Shown here: positions 15,879 through 24,910 of the stretch, piece after piece
Numbering within the stretch: position 1 is the stretch's first letter
How the letters are laid out: the number at the start of each line of letters is the position of its first letter
DNA from: Serinibacter salmoneus
GTDB lineage: Bacteria; Actinomycetota; Actinomycetes; Actinomycetales; Beutenbergiaceae
Length of the DNA: 64,000 nt
NCBI RefSeq assembly: GCF_002563925.1
Contig: NZ_PDJD01000001.1
Span: 2,920,973 to 2,984,972, forward strand
Reading direction: 5' to 3'
Translations under genes and position numbers: made by a program
Notes under the pieces: model-generated
Told to the model about the DNA's origin: nothing
Databases searched by the model: none
Seen by the model: the letters and a program-made list of their open reading frames with translations, nothing else

Positions 15879-18800
15879 ATGGACTCCCGCCCCGACCCAC
15901 ACACGCCCGGGCCGCGCACGCCCGACGGCGACCGGCCCCAGCGCCGACGCCCCCGCCGGCGGGGTGCACGCTCGGGACCGGGTGAGCAGCGCCGTCGCGC
16001 ACCCCGCCCGCCCAGCCCGGAGCTGATCGCTCAGCGCAGGGCGGCCCTGCCCGCCATCTCCTACCCGCCGCAACTGCCGGTGACGGCGCGGCGTGAGGAC
16101 ATCGCCGCGGCGATCCGCGACCACCAGGTCGTGGTCGTCGCCGGTGAGACCGGTTCGGGGAAGACCACCCAGATCCCCAAGATCTGCCTGGAACTGGGGC
16201 GCGGCATCCACGGCACCATCGGGCACACCCAGCCCCGGCGGATCGCCGCGCGCGCGGTGGCGGACCGCCTCGCGGAGGAACTGGGCGTCGAGCTGGGCGG
16301 CGCCGTCGGGTTCCAGGTGCGCTTCACCGACAAGGTGAAGCCGACCACCCTGGTCAAGGTCATGACCGACGGGATCCTGCTCTCGGAGATCCAGCGCGAC
16401 CCGGCCCTCACGCGCTACGACACGATCATCGTGGACGAGGCCCACGAGCGGTCCCTCAACATCGACTTCATCCTGGGCTACCTGCGGCGCCTGCTGCCAC
16501 GGCGCCCGGACCTGAAGGTGATCATCACCTCCGCCACGATCGACTCCGACCGGTTCGCCGCACACTTCGCGCAGACCCCGGACGGTTTGGTCACCCCCCG
16601 GGTGGGGGACGACGGCGTGGCCGCCCCGGTCATCGAGGTCACCGGCCGCACCTATCCCGTGGAGATCCGCTACCGGCCGTTGACGCCCGAGCCCCCCACC
16701 GACGACCCCGACGAGCCCGCCTCCGCTCCACCCACAGGTGGCCGCGTACCCGCGACCCCTCCCGAGGAGGACCTCGACCAGCCCACGGCGATCGCCCGCG
16801 CCGTGGCGGAACTGATGCACGAGGGCACCGGCGACGTGCTCGTCTTCTGCTCCGGGGAGCGGGAGATCCGCGACGCCACCGACGCCCTCGCCGACAGTCT
16901 CGGCCCCCGGTTCACCGCACCCGGGGAGCGCAACACCACGCCCGGCGCGGTGGAGGTGCTGCCGCTGTACGCGCGGCTCTCGGCGGCCGAGCAGCACCGG
17001 GTCTTCCAGTCCCACCCCTACCGGCGCGTGGTGATCGCCACGAACGTGGCCGAGACCTCGCTGACCGTGCCGGGCATCCGCTACGTGGTGGACACCGGCT
17101 ACGCCCGCATCTCCCGCTACTCCACGCGCACCAAGGTGCAGCGGCTGCCGATCGAGGCCGTCTCCCAGGCCAGCGCGAACCAGCGCTCCGGCCGCTGCGG
17201 TCGCGTGGCGGACGGTATCGCGATCCGGCTCTACAGCCAGGAGGACTACGAGCGACGCCCGGAGTTCACCGAGCCGGAGATCCTGCGCACCTCCCTGGCC
17301 AGCGTCATCCTGCAGATGGCCGATCTGGGCCTGGGCCGGGTGGAGGAGTTCCCGTTCGTGGAGCCGCCGGAGACCCGGGCGGTGCGCGACGGCGTGGCAC
17401 TGCTGACCGAACTCGGCGCCATCGCGGAGAACCCGGACGATGCGCAGGTGCGGCTGACCCCGGTCGGCCGCCAGCTCGCGCATCTGCCCATCGACCCGCG
17501 GCTGGGCCGCATGCTCATCGAGGCGCAGGAGAATCGGGTGGTCGCCGAGGTGCTGATCCTCGTGGCCGCGCTGTCAGTGCAGGACGTGCGCGAACGCCCC
17601 GTGGACAAGCAGGAACTCGCCGACGCCTCCCACCGCCGGTTCGCCGACCCCACCTCCGACCTGATCGGCCTGATCACGCTGTGGGACTACCTGTCCGACC
17701 AGCGGCACGTGCGCTCCTCCTCCGCGTACCGCCGGATGTGCCGCGCGGAGTTCCTGCACTTCCTGCGGATCCGGGAGTGGCAGGACGTCCACGGCCAACT
17801 GCGTCAGCTCGCCGAGGGCCTCGGCATCCGCCCCGAGACGCGCGGCTCCCTGCCGGGTGAGGCCGGCGAGGGCGTGATCCGCAAGCGGGTCATCGACGCC
17901 GACGCGGTGCACCGCTCCGTGCTCGCCGGTCTGCTCTCCCACATCGGCTCCTGGGACGAACGCCGCCGGGAGTACGCCGGGGCACGCGGCACCCGATTCG
18001 TGCCCTTCCCCGGCTCGGTCCTTGCCCGCAAACCCCCGGCGTTCATCATGGCGACCGAGCTCGTGGAGACCTCCCGGCTGTTCGCCCGCACCAACGCCCG
18101 CATCAAGCCGGAGTGGGCGGAGCGGCTCGGCGCCGACCTGGTCAAGCGCAACCACTCCGAGCCGTACTGGTCCAGCAAACAGGGCGCGGCCATGTGCCAC
18201 GAGAAGGTGCTGCTGTTCGGCGTCACCCTCGTGGCCGACCGCATCGTCCCCTACGCCAAGGTCGACCCGGCCGGGGCGCGGGAGATGTTCATCCGGCACG
18301 CCCTGGTGGAGGACGCCTGGAACACCCACCACCGGTTCGCCGCGAAGAACCGCGCGCTGCGCGAGGAGGCGGCGGAGCTCGCCGAACGCACCCGGCGCCC
18401 CGACCTGCTCGCGGACGAGGAGGCCCTGGTGGACTTCTTCGACGAGCGGCTCCCGGAGCACATCGGCACCTCCCGCACCTTCGACGCGTGGTGGAAGGAT
18501 GCCCGGCGGGAGACTCCCCACCTGCTCACCTACACCCTGGACGTGCTCGCCCCGGGGCATCACGACGTCGACCAGTCCGGCCTGCCGGACACCTGGCGGC
18601 AGGAGCTGCCCGCCGGCGGGGACCTCGAACTCCCCCTGACCTACCAGTTCGCCCCGGGGGAGGCAGCCGACGGCGTCACCGTGCACGTCCCGCTCGCGGT
18701 GCTGCCGCGGCTGCGCGCCGACGGGTTCGACTGGCTCGTGCCGGACCTGCTGCCCGACCTCGTCACCGCCACGATCCGGGCCCTGCCCAAGCCGGTGCGC

Positions 18801-20195
18801 GTGCAGCTCGTGCCCGCACCGGATACCGCGGCCGCAGCCGTCCAACTCCTGCCCGCGTGGGACGACGTCGCCCCTGCCGGCCCCGGCGCGCCCACCTTCG
18901 CCGAGGCGTTCGCGAGCGCCGTGCGGCAGGTGCGCGGCGTCGTCGTGCCCCCCGAGGCCCTCGCCGAGGCCGCGCAGCGGCTGCCCGCCCACCTGCGGAT
19001 GACCTTCCGCGTGGTCGGGGACCGCGGGCAGCTCGTGGAGGAGAGCGGGGACCTCCCCTACCTGCAGCGGCGGCTGGCGGCTCAGTCCCAGGCGTCCGTG
19101 CAGACGGCGGTGCGGCGGGCGCTGCGGGAGGCGTCGGCCGGGTCCGGGTCCGGGTCCGTTGGGGAGGCTGTCGGGGAAGGCGCCCCGGCCGCCACCCGCG
19201 CAGTCCCACCATCGTCCGGGGCACCTTCCCCGACAGCCTCGCGACAAGGATCACCACTCCCTGGCACACCCGGGCACAGCCGCAGCGCTGGGAGAGATGG
19301 CACGGGGTTGACGACGGCGGGGGCCGTGGAGCGCGAGCGCGTGAGGGCCCTGGCCGACCTCGGCGCGGCGATCCCGCGGGAGGTGAGCACCGTCGTCGGC
19401 GGACTGGAGGTGGCCGGGTACCCGGCGCTCGTGGCGCAGGGCGAGGGCGTGGCGCTGCGGGTGCTCTCGGAGGCCGACCGGGCCCAGGCCGAGCACGCGG
19501 CCGGGGTACGGGCGCTGCTGCTCGCCGACCTCGCCCTGGGCGAGGGTCGCATCACCTCGCGCTGGACCGGCACGGAGGCCCTCACCCTCGCCTCGAGCCC
19601 GTACCGCAACACCGCGGCGCTCGTCGCCGACGTGCAGGCGGCCGCCGTGGCCAGGCTCACCGACGGGATGGACCTCGTGGCGGTGCGCGACGGCGCCGCC
19701 TACGCCGACCTGATCGCTCGCCTGCGCCCGGGGTATGAGGACGCGGTGTACGCGGTAGTCGGCGAGGTGGTGAAGGTGCTCGCCGCCTTCCGAGACCTGG
19801 AGACGCAGGTGCGCCGCGCCACCGCGATGTCGCTGCTCAACACCCTGCAGCAGATCCGCGAGCACGCCGCGTCCCTGGTCTACCCGGGGTTCGTGTCCGC
19901 CACTCCCCCGGCGATGCTGCGCGAGTTGCCGCGCTACCTCAAGGCCGACGCCGCACGCCTGACCAAGGCCGAGGCCGACCCGAACCGGGATGCCTCCCTC
20001 GCCTGGCAGGTGCAGCAACTCGCCGAGGAGATCGAGGCCGTGGATGCGCCGTCACTGTCCCCGGTGCGCCGGGCCCGGGTCGCCGCGGTGCGCTGGCAAC
20101 TGGAGGAACTGCGGGTCTCTCTGTTCGCGCAGCAACTCGGCACCCGGGAGTCGGTCTCCGCGAAGCGGGTGCGCAAGGCCCTGGCGGCCGTGTAG
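15879..20195 (+). CDS. hrpA: ATP-dependent RNA helicase HrpA
   Basis: This roughly 1438-residue DEAH-box helicase has Walker A GETGSGKTTQ near residue 88, DEAH in IIVDEAHERS near 187, SATID, and QRSGRCGRV, then HA2, OB-fold (DUF3418-type) and long C-terminal HrpA-specific regions. It unwinds RNA using ATP; bacterial HrpA acts on mRNA and colliding ribosomes. I prefer the ATG at 15879 over the GTG at 15876. The N-terminus is Arg/Pro-rich. Around residues 1085-1145 the frame crosses a Ser/Gly/Pro-rich linker containing a 23-bp inverted repeat (19164-19240), apparently an in-frame insertion. Confidence 0.93.
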   Translation: MDSRPDPHTPGPRTPDGDRPQRRRPRRRGARSGPGEQRRRAPRPPSPELIAQRRAALPAISYPPQLPVTARREDIAAAIRDHQVVVVAGETGSGKTTQIPKICLELGRGIHGTIGHTQPRRIAARAVADRLAEELGVELGGAVGFQVRFTDKVKPTTLVKVMTDGILLSEIQRDPALTRYDTIIVDEAHERSLNIDFILGYLRRLLPRRPDLKVIITSATIDSDRFAAHFAQTPDGLVTPRVGDDGVAAPVIEVTGRTYPVEIRYRPLTPEPPTDDPDEPASAPPTGGRVPATPPEEDLDQPTAIARAVAELMHEGTGDVLVFCSGEREIRDATDALADSLGPRFTAPGERNTTPGAVEVLPLYARLSAAEQHRVFQSHPYRRVVIATNVAETSLTVPGIRYVVDTGYARISRYSTRTKVQRLPIEAVSQASANQRSGRCGRVADGIAIRLYSQEDYERRPEFTEPEILRTSLASVILQMADLGLGRVEEFPFVEPPETRAVRDGVALLTELGAIAENPDDAQVRLTPVGRQLAHLPIDPRLGRMLIEAQENRVVAEVLILVAALSVQDVRERPVDKQELADASHRRFADPTSDLIGLITLWDYLSDQRHVRSSSAYRRMCRAEFLHFLRIREWQDVHGQLRQLAEGLGIRPETRGSLPGEAGEGVIRKRVIDADAVHRSVLAGLLSHIGSWDERRREYAGARGTRFVPFPGSVLARKPPAFIMATELVETSRLFARTNARIKPEWAERLGADLVKRNHSEPYWSSKQGAAMCHEKVLLFGVTLVADRIVPYAKVDPAGAREMFIRHALVEDAWNTHHRFAAKNRALREEAAELAERTRRPDLLADEEALVDFFDERLPEHIGTSRTFDAWWKDARRETPHLLTYTLDVLAPGHHDVDQSGLPDTWRQELPAGGDLELPLTYQFAPGEAADGVTVHVPLAVLPRLRADGFDWLVPDLLPDLVTATIRALPKPVRVQLVPAPDTAAAAVQLLPAWDDVAPAGPGAPTFAEAFASAVRQVRGVVVPPEALAEAAQRLPAHLRMTFRVVGDRGQLVEESGDLPYLQRRLAAQSQASVQTAVRRALREASAGSGSGSVGEAVGEGAPAATRAVPPSSGAPSPTASRQGSPLPGTPGHSRSAGRDGTGLTTAGAVERERVRALADLGAAIPREVSTVVGGLEVAGYPALVAQGEGVALRVLSEADRAQAEHAAGVRALLLADLALGEGRITSRWTGTEALTLASSPYRNTAALVADVQAAAVARLTDGMDLVAVRDGAAYADLIARLRPGYEDAVYAVVGEVVKVLAAFRDLETQVRRATAMSLLNTLQQIREHAASLVYPGFVSATPPAMLRELPRYLKADAARLTKAEADPNRDASLAWQVQQLAEEIEAVDAPSLSPVRRARVAAVRWQLEELRVSLFAQQLGTRESVSAKRVRKALAAV
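19164..19240. repeat. Inverted repeat inside hrpA
   Basis: Arms of 23 bases (19164-19186 and 19218-19240; left arm begins GAGGCTGTCGGGGAAGG) match with one mismatch around a 31-base loop. It lies in a Ser/Pro/Gly-rich, apparently unstructured linker of HrpA without breaking the frame, as expected of a small inserted palindromic element. Confidence 0.85.
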
Positions 20196-20218
20196 GCAGC
20201 GTGGTGGAAGCCCGAGGA

Positions 20219-20248
20219 GTGTTCCCATGGTCACCACCACGGGAACAC
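20219..20248 (+). terminator. Possible terminator hairpin after hrpA
   Basis: GTGTTCCC (20219-20226) pairs with GGGAACAC (20241-20248) around a 14-base loop, 24 bases after the hrpA stop. The stem is short and no T run follows, so the call is tentative. Confidence 0.35.
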
Positions 20249-20357
20249 CCGGGACGTGCGGCATCGGTGACCACGAGTTCCGCCGCCACTCTGGCGCCGG
20301 CGGGCGAGGCGGACGCAGGCTTGCACAGCAGGCACCCCCCGCCGAAGGGACTCCCCC

Positions 20358-21968
20358 ATGACGTACCCGCTTCCCGCTCGCTCCTCCATCTGGCACCGTT
20401 CCTCACGTAGCGGTCGCGCCAGTGCCGCTCGCGCCGATGAGCCCGCGGGAGCGCCATCAGGGACCTATGACGTCGCCATCGCCGGCGCCGGGTTGGTGGG
20501 TCTCAGTACGGCAATCCTGCTCGCCGAGGCAGGGTGCCGCGTGGCGGTGCTGGAGTCACGGACGGTCGGCGCCGGGACCACCGGCAACTCCACCGCCAAG
20601 ATCTCCCTGCTGCAGGGTTCCCGCCTCAGCGGCATCCGGTCCACGCACGGCGCCGAACTCACAGAGTAGTACGTGGCGGCGAACCACGACGGGATGCAGT
20701 GGCTGCTGGAACGCGCCGAGGGCCTTGGCGTCGCTGTCCAACGGCGCAGCGCCGTGAGCTATGTGCCCGACGCGGACTCCATTGCCGCGGTCGAACAGGA
20801 GGCGGAGGCCGCACGGGCGGCGGGGCTGCCGGTGCAGTGGCGCGACGGCGCGGACGTGGCCTTCCCCGTGGCCGCGGGTGTCGAGCTGCCGGACCAAGCA
20901 CAGGTGGACCCCCTCGACCTTCTCCACGCGCTGGCGGCAGAAGTGCGGCGGCTGGGCTCGGAGGTGTTCGAGCACACCCGGGTGAGTGGGCGTGATGGAC
21001 ATTCAGTCCTGACGAGCCGGGGCGCGGTGCCCGCGCGGCGCATGGTCGAGGCGACCGGGATGCCGTTCAGCGACTCCGGAGGCTTCTTCGCGCGCCTGGA
21101 GCCGCAACGCTCGTACTCGCTGGCGCTGGACCTTCCCGACTCGATCGAGTCGGACATGTACCTCTCGATCGCGGGCACCACCCGTTCGGTGCGCGACGCC
21201 GTCCTGTCGAGCGGGACGGCTCCCGACCCAGGCCGCGCCGACCGTGTGCTGCTGATCGGTGGCAGCGGGCATGTGGTGGGCCGCGCACGCTCCGAACGCG
21301 AACACGTCGAGGAACTCACGCTGTGGGCACTCACGCACCACCCCGGCGCGCGCGTGCTCGCCTCGTGGTCGGCGCAGGACTACTTCCCGATCGACCAGTT
21401 GCCCTACGCGGGACCGCTTCATCCCGGTGGGCAGGAGGTCATGATCGCGACGGGATTCGGCAAGTGGGGGATGGCGGCAGCTCCGGCGGCGGCGATGGTG
21501 ATCGCGTCGCGGCTCCTGCGCGACGGCGAGGGCCCCGGTGCCCCCGGGTGGGCACCCGCCCTCCAGGCCTGGACCGACCACGAGGTGAAAGGTGTCGCCT
21601 CGGCCGCTCGCCTGGAGGCGGCGACGGCGAAGCACCTCGTGGCCGATCGCATCGCTGCCGTGCGCTCCGCCGCCCAACATCCGGACGGCGAGGCGCCGCG
21701 TGAGGGAACGGGCCGCGTCACCGGCACGGCGCGCCCCACCGCGGTCTCCACCAACGCTGGCGTCACCCGTGCCGTCAGTGCTACCTGCCCCCACCTCGGC
21801 GGGATCGTGGCCTGGAACGACGCCGAGTGCACCTGGGACTGTCCACTGCACGGGTCGCGGTTCGGTGCCGATGGCCGCCTCATCGAAGGGCCGGCCACCG
21901 GTGACTTGCGGGCGGTGGAGGAGGGCCCGGCCGGCCACGAGGGCCAGCCGAGCCCGACGATCCGTTGA
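20358..21968 (+). pseudogene. FAD-dependent oxidoreductase with C-terminal Rieske domain, interrupted by a TAG
   Basis: One reading frame of 537 codons encodes an N-terminal FAD-binding DAO-type domain (YDVAIAGAGLVGLSTAILLAEAG, TTGNSTAKISLLQG) and a C-terminal Rieske domain with the 2Fe-2S ligands CPHLGG and CPLHGSRF. An amber codon at 20667-20669 splits it into a 103-residue N-terminal piece and a 431-residue remainder; the sequence resumes in the same frame (YVAANHDGMQWLLERAEG) with no missing residues, so a CAG-to-TAG change (Gln in TEQYV) is the simplest cause. The second part could restart at GTG 20673 but would lack the FAD dinucleotide loop. It could be a true pseudogene, a sequencing error or a readthrough case. 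The ATG has GAAGGGA upstream. Confidence 0.82.
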
Positions 21969-21993
21969 GGACGAGCTCAGGAACGCTCTCCCG

Positions 21994-22173
21994 TCACCGG
22001 CCGTTCGTGTCGATGTGGTCCTTGGCTGCGCCAGCAATCTTGTCAATCGTCGACTCGTGCTGGGCCGGAGCCTTGTCCTTGAGGAACTCGGCGGCCTGAT
22101 CGATCTTGTCTTCCGTGGCTTCTTCGCCACCCAGCGCGTCGGTTGCCTTGTTCACGAGGTCGTCGAGTCCCAT
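21994..22173 (-). CDS. MT0933-like small antitoxin-family protein
   Basis: A 59-residue charged, helical protein (MGLDDLVNKATDALGGEEAT...DKIAGAAKDHIDTNGR) is encoded with a strong AAGGAGA site before its ATG at 22173. It resembles the actinobacterial MT0933-like antitoxin family (Rv0909 type) and loosely the CsbD-like stress proteins. No partner toxin is adjacent: upstream is the FAD/Rieske gene and downstream the sortase. I therefore regard a toxin-antitoxin role as unproven; a stress-related small protein is equally possible. Confidence 0.7.
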   Translation of the reverse strand: MGLDDLVNKATDALGGEEATEDKIDQAAEFLKDKAPAQHESTIDKIAGAAKDHIDTNGR

Positions 22174-22254
22174 GGGTTCTCCTTCTCACGTTGAACGGGC
22201 CTGCCCCCTGCGGGCCACTGCCCGGGTGCGCCTGGGTGGCGCCCCGCGATGAGC

Positions 22255-23214
22255 CTAGGCGATGGGCTCGTCCTCGTCGCGGGGAGCACTCTCCCGGCGG
22301 GGCGCCACCACGGCCACGGCCGCACCCACGCCGGCCGCGTACAACAGCGCCCACCACGGGAACCCGGGCCCCGCTACGGGCGCGGCGATCTGCACGGCCT
22401 GGGCGGCGTCGTCGGCCTGCGCGGCCCCGAGGTCGATCCGGGTGCCGCGCACCAGCAGGCGGTGACTGTTCACGCCCGTCGGGGTGCAGGTCAACAGCGT
22501 GACGTAGTCCTCCCCCGGCACCTGCCGCAGGTCGTCACCGGTATCGGGTTCCACGATCGTGATCTGGTCCACCTGGTAGGCGAGTTCCTCGCCGAGCACG
22601 TCCACGAAGAACACATCACCCTCGGCCACCTGCTCCAGGTCGGTGAACAGGGTGGCGCTCGGCAGCCCGGAGTGCGCGGTGAGGACCGCGTGCGTACTCT
22701 CGCCCCCCACCGGCAGGCCGGAGCCGTACAGGTGCCCGACACCACGATCCAGCGTGTGGGCGTCCGTGCCGTGGTAGATCGGCAGGTCCACCCCGATCGC
22801 GGGGACGCGGACCCGCGCCATGACGCCACCGACCTGCCCGGTCAGCTGCGCCTCGTAGTCCGCGAGTCCCTCACGCATGTCCACGACCTCTCCCTGCTCG
22901 TTCAGCATGAAGGGGTCGCGCAACGGGCCGCTGGGAAGGTTCTCGTTGTACTCCCGCGCAGCCTGCAGGATCCGTTCGCGCTCCCCCTCGTCGATCGACT
23001 CCGCGAACTCGACGTAGCCGCCGATCTCGCTGGCGTGCGCCCGGGTCGCGAACCAGTCCGCGGCCGTCGGGTACAGCAGCACACCGGCCCCGAGCGCCAC
23101 GACGGCGATGGTCGCCACCTGCTGCCACCGCCAGCGCCGTCGGGCATCCGAAGGGCGCCGCCGAGCGCCACGGTGACGCGGGGCCGGCTCGGGCGCCTGG
23201 TCAGTCAGAGTCAT
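22255..23214 (-). CDS. srtC: Class C (pilin-polymerising) sortase
   Basis: The 319-residue protein has an N-terminal membrane segment (VATIAVVALGAGVLLYP), the sortase core with HSGLPSATLF holding the catalytic His, TLLTCTPTG with the catalytic Cys near residue 239, the Arg in HRLLVRG, and a second membrane helix at the C-terminus (FPWWALLYAAGVGAAVAVV). Two membrane anchors and this core are typical of class C sortases, which cross-link pilins through a lysine isopeptide bond. The start ATG at 23214 is set by the conserved N-terminus; a longer frame exists upstream. It is the last gene of a pilus operon with backbone and tip pilins. Confidence 0.92.
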   Translation of the reverse strand: MTLTDQAPEPAPRHRGARRRPSDARRRWRWQQVATIAVVALGAGVLLYPTAADWFATRAHASEIGGYVEFAESIDEGERERILQAAREYNENLPSGPLRDPFMLNEQGEVVDMREGLADYEAQLTGQVGGVMARVRVPAIGVDLPIYHGTDAHTLDRGVGHLYGSGLPVGGESTHAVLTAHSGLPSATLFTDLEQVAEGDVFFVDVLGEELAYQVDQITIVEPDTGDDLRQVPGEDYVTLLTCTPTGVNSHRLLVRGTRIDLGAAQADDAAQAVQIAAPVAGPGFPWWALLYAAGVGAAVAVVAPRRESAPRDEDEPIA

Positions 23215-23244
23215 GATCCGCCTTGCGTGTGGGGGAATGCCGAG

Positions 23245-23274
23245 GGCGCTGCCCGCCGAGAGGCGGGCAGCGCC
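23245..23274 (-). terminator. Strong hairpin between backbone pilin and sortase genes
   Basis: A perfect 13-bp stem (GGCGCTGCCCGCC and its complement) closed by a four-base loop lies in the 70-base gap between the pilin stop and the sortase start. It may act as a partial terminator or mRNA-stability element that lowers sortase relative to pilin expression; no T tract is present. Confidence 0.65.
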
Positions 23275-23284
23275 GTCGTCGGAA

Positions 23285-24823
23285 TCAGGCCTTGGCGCGA
23301 CGCGAGCGTGCCGCCAGGACCAGACCACCGGCGAGGATGAGCGCACCGGCAGCGTAGATGGCCGTGGTGCCCGCACCACCGGTGAGCGGCAGCTCGAAGC
23401 CGGAGTTGGACGGGATGTTCTCCACGGTGACCGTCTGCGCGGTGGACTGCGAGTTCACCTCGAAGGAGATCGGCTCGGGCAGCAGCTCGAAGCCCTCGGG
23501 GGACTCGATCTCGACCAGCCAGTAGTACAGGTAGCCGGCCTCGCCCGGGGCGACCTCGGCGTTGTTCGCCCAGGTCGAGTAGCGCAGGCCCTCGATGACG
23601 ACCATGCCGCCCTCAGCGGAGGTCCACACGGAGCCGCCGTCCTCGGCCGCGACGCCGTCGACGGTCACCGGGGTGGCCTCGGCGAAGACGTCCGTGCTGC
23701 CGGCGTACACGTGGAAGCGCGCACCCTCGACCGGGGAGCCGTCAGCGGCGTTGGTCTTGTTCAGCGTGATGCCACCCCACTTGGTGACGACGGGCTCCTC
23801 GGGCTCACCGGGGCCACCGGGCTCGCCCGGCTCGATGTCGAAGGACGGCGCGTTCGGGTAGAGCAGCGCGGAGTTCTCGATCTCGCCGACCGTGTTCACG
23901 GTGGTGGTGATCGTGACGATCACCTGGGCGTCGGCGTTGGCCTTGAGGATGGCGCGACCGGACTCGGTGAACTCGACCGTGACCTCGGGGCCACCGGGCG
24001 TGGCGACGTCCGGGGTGACCGTGTAGGCGTCGGCCGGAAGGGCGGTGCCGTTGGAGAGCTCCACCGTGGCGGAGACGTGGTCCAGCTTCTCGTCCAGGTC
24101 GTCGACGATCTTGTAGCCATCGATCGGGGTGCCCTCGGCGAGGTCCGGGATGTCGGCGGTGATGGTGAAGACCACCTCGTCGCCCAGCTGGATCGAGCCG
24201 GAGTCCTCCACCTCCTTCTCCACGGCGGAGACGGAGTTCTTCGGGTAGACGTGCACGTCGTAGAGCCAGGAGGACTGGTCGGCGGCGTTGGTCAGCGGCA
24301 CGGAGACCAGGAACGGGGCGGCGGGCGTGGTGCCGGCCGGCGCATCGGTCTCGGTGACGTAGTACAGGCCGAAGTGCAGGTCGGAGAAGGTCGCCTCGGC
24401 GCCCTGGGTCGGCGTGCCGCCCGCGGTGATCTGGGTGCTCCCGGCGCCCAGCGTCACGCCGGCGGCGGTCAGTTCGGCGGCGGTCGGGTTGCTACCGACC
24501 ACGTCGAACAGGTCCTGCGCGGCCGCCCAGCCGTCGTTGGTGGCCAGGTCGAACATGGCGCCGCCGGTCAGGACGGGCTGCAGGGTGAACTCGACGTCGT
24601 TCAGGCCGGGCAGTGCCGGCTCGACGGCGAGCTCGGTGCCGTTGTTCTCCCCGGCAACGGGCGCGCCCTCGTACTTGTGGATGGTCAGGCTCGACGAGCC
24701 GTCGCGGGCCTCGTTGGGAGTGGCGGCCGCGGACGGCCCCGCGATCCCGAAGGACGCGAGCAGCGTCGCGGCGGCCGCGGCGATCGCGACGCGAACGCCA
24801 CGCTTGGCGGTAGTGGTGGTCAT
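23285..24823 (-). CDS. Sortase-dependent backbone (shaft) pilin
   Basis: The 512-residue precursor has a signal peptide (VRVAIAAAAATLLASFGIAGPSAAA), a SpaA-type isopeptide-forming fold and a cell-wall sorting signal ELPLTGG followed by a hydrophobic helix and RSRRAKA. VHVYPKNS fits the pilin motif whose Lys is joined to the LPXTG Thr of the next subunit, and YYWLVEIESPEGF fits the E-box. These are hallmarks of actinobacterial SpaA/SpaD-like shaft pilins. The ATG at 24823 follows GAGGGG; the 12 residues upstream in frame are unlikely to be translated. It lies between the tip protein and the class C sortase. Confidence 0.92.
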   Translation of the reverse strand: MTTTTAKRGVRVAIAAAAATLLASFGIAGPSAAATPNEARDGSSSLTIHKYEGAPVAGENNGTELAVEPALPGLNDVEFTLQPVLTGGAMFDLATNDGWAAAQDLFDVVGSNPTAAELTAAGVTLGAGSTQITAGGTPTQGAEATFSDLHFGLYYVTETDAPAGTTPAAPFLVSVPLTNAADQSSWLYDVHVYPKNSVSAVEKEVEDSGSIQLGDEVVFTITADIPDLAEGTPIDGYKIVDDLDEKLDHVSATVELSNGTALPADAYTVTPDVATPGGPEVTVEFTESGRAILKANADAQVIVTITTTVNTVGEIENSALLYPNAPSFDIEPGEPGGPGEPEEPVVTKWGGITLNKTNAADGSPVEGARFHVYAGSTDVFAEATPVTVDGVAAEDGGSVWTSAEGGMVVIEGLRYSTWANNAEVAPGEAGYLYYWLVEIESPEGFELLPEPISFEVNSQSTAQTVTVENIPSNSGFELPLTGGAGTTAIYAAGALILAGGLVLAARSRRAKA

Positions 24824-24910
24824 GGTCCCCTCAATCACTTTCGGTGTGGCGGTTGCCACGGAAACGATGCGGATGGTCCGCGGGTCGTGCGTGTACTCAG
24901 TCGGGAGGTG

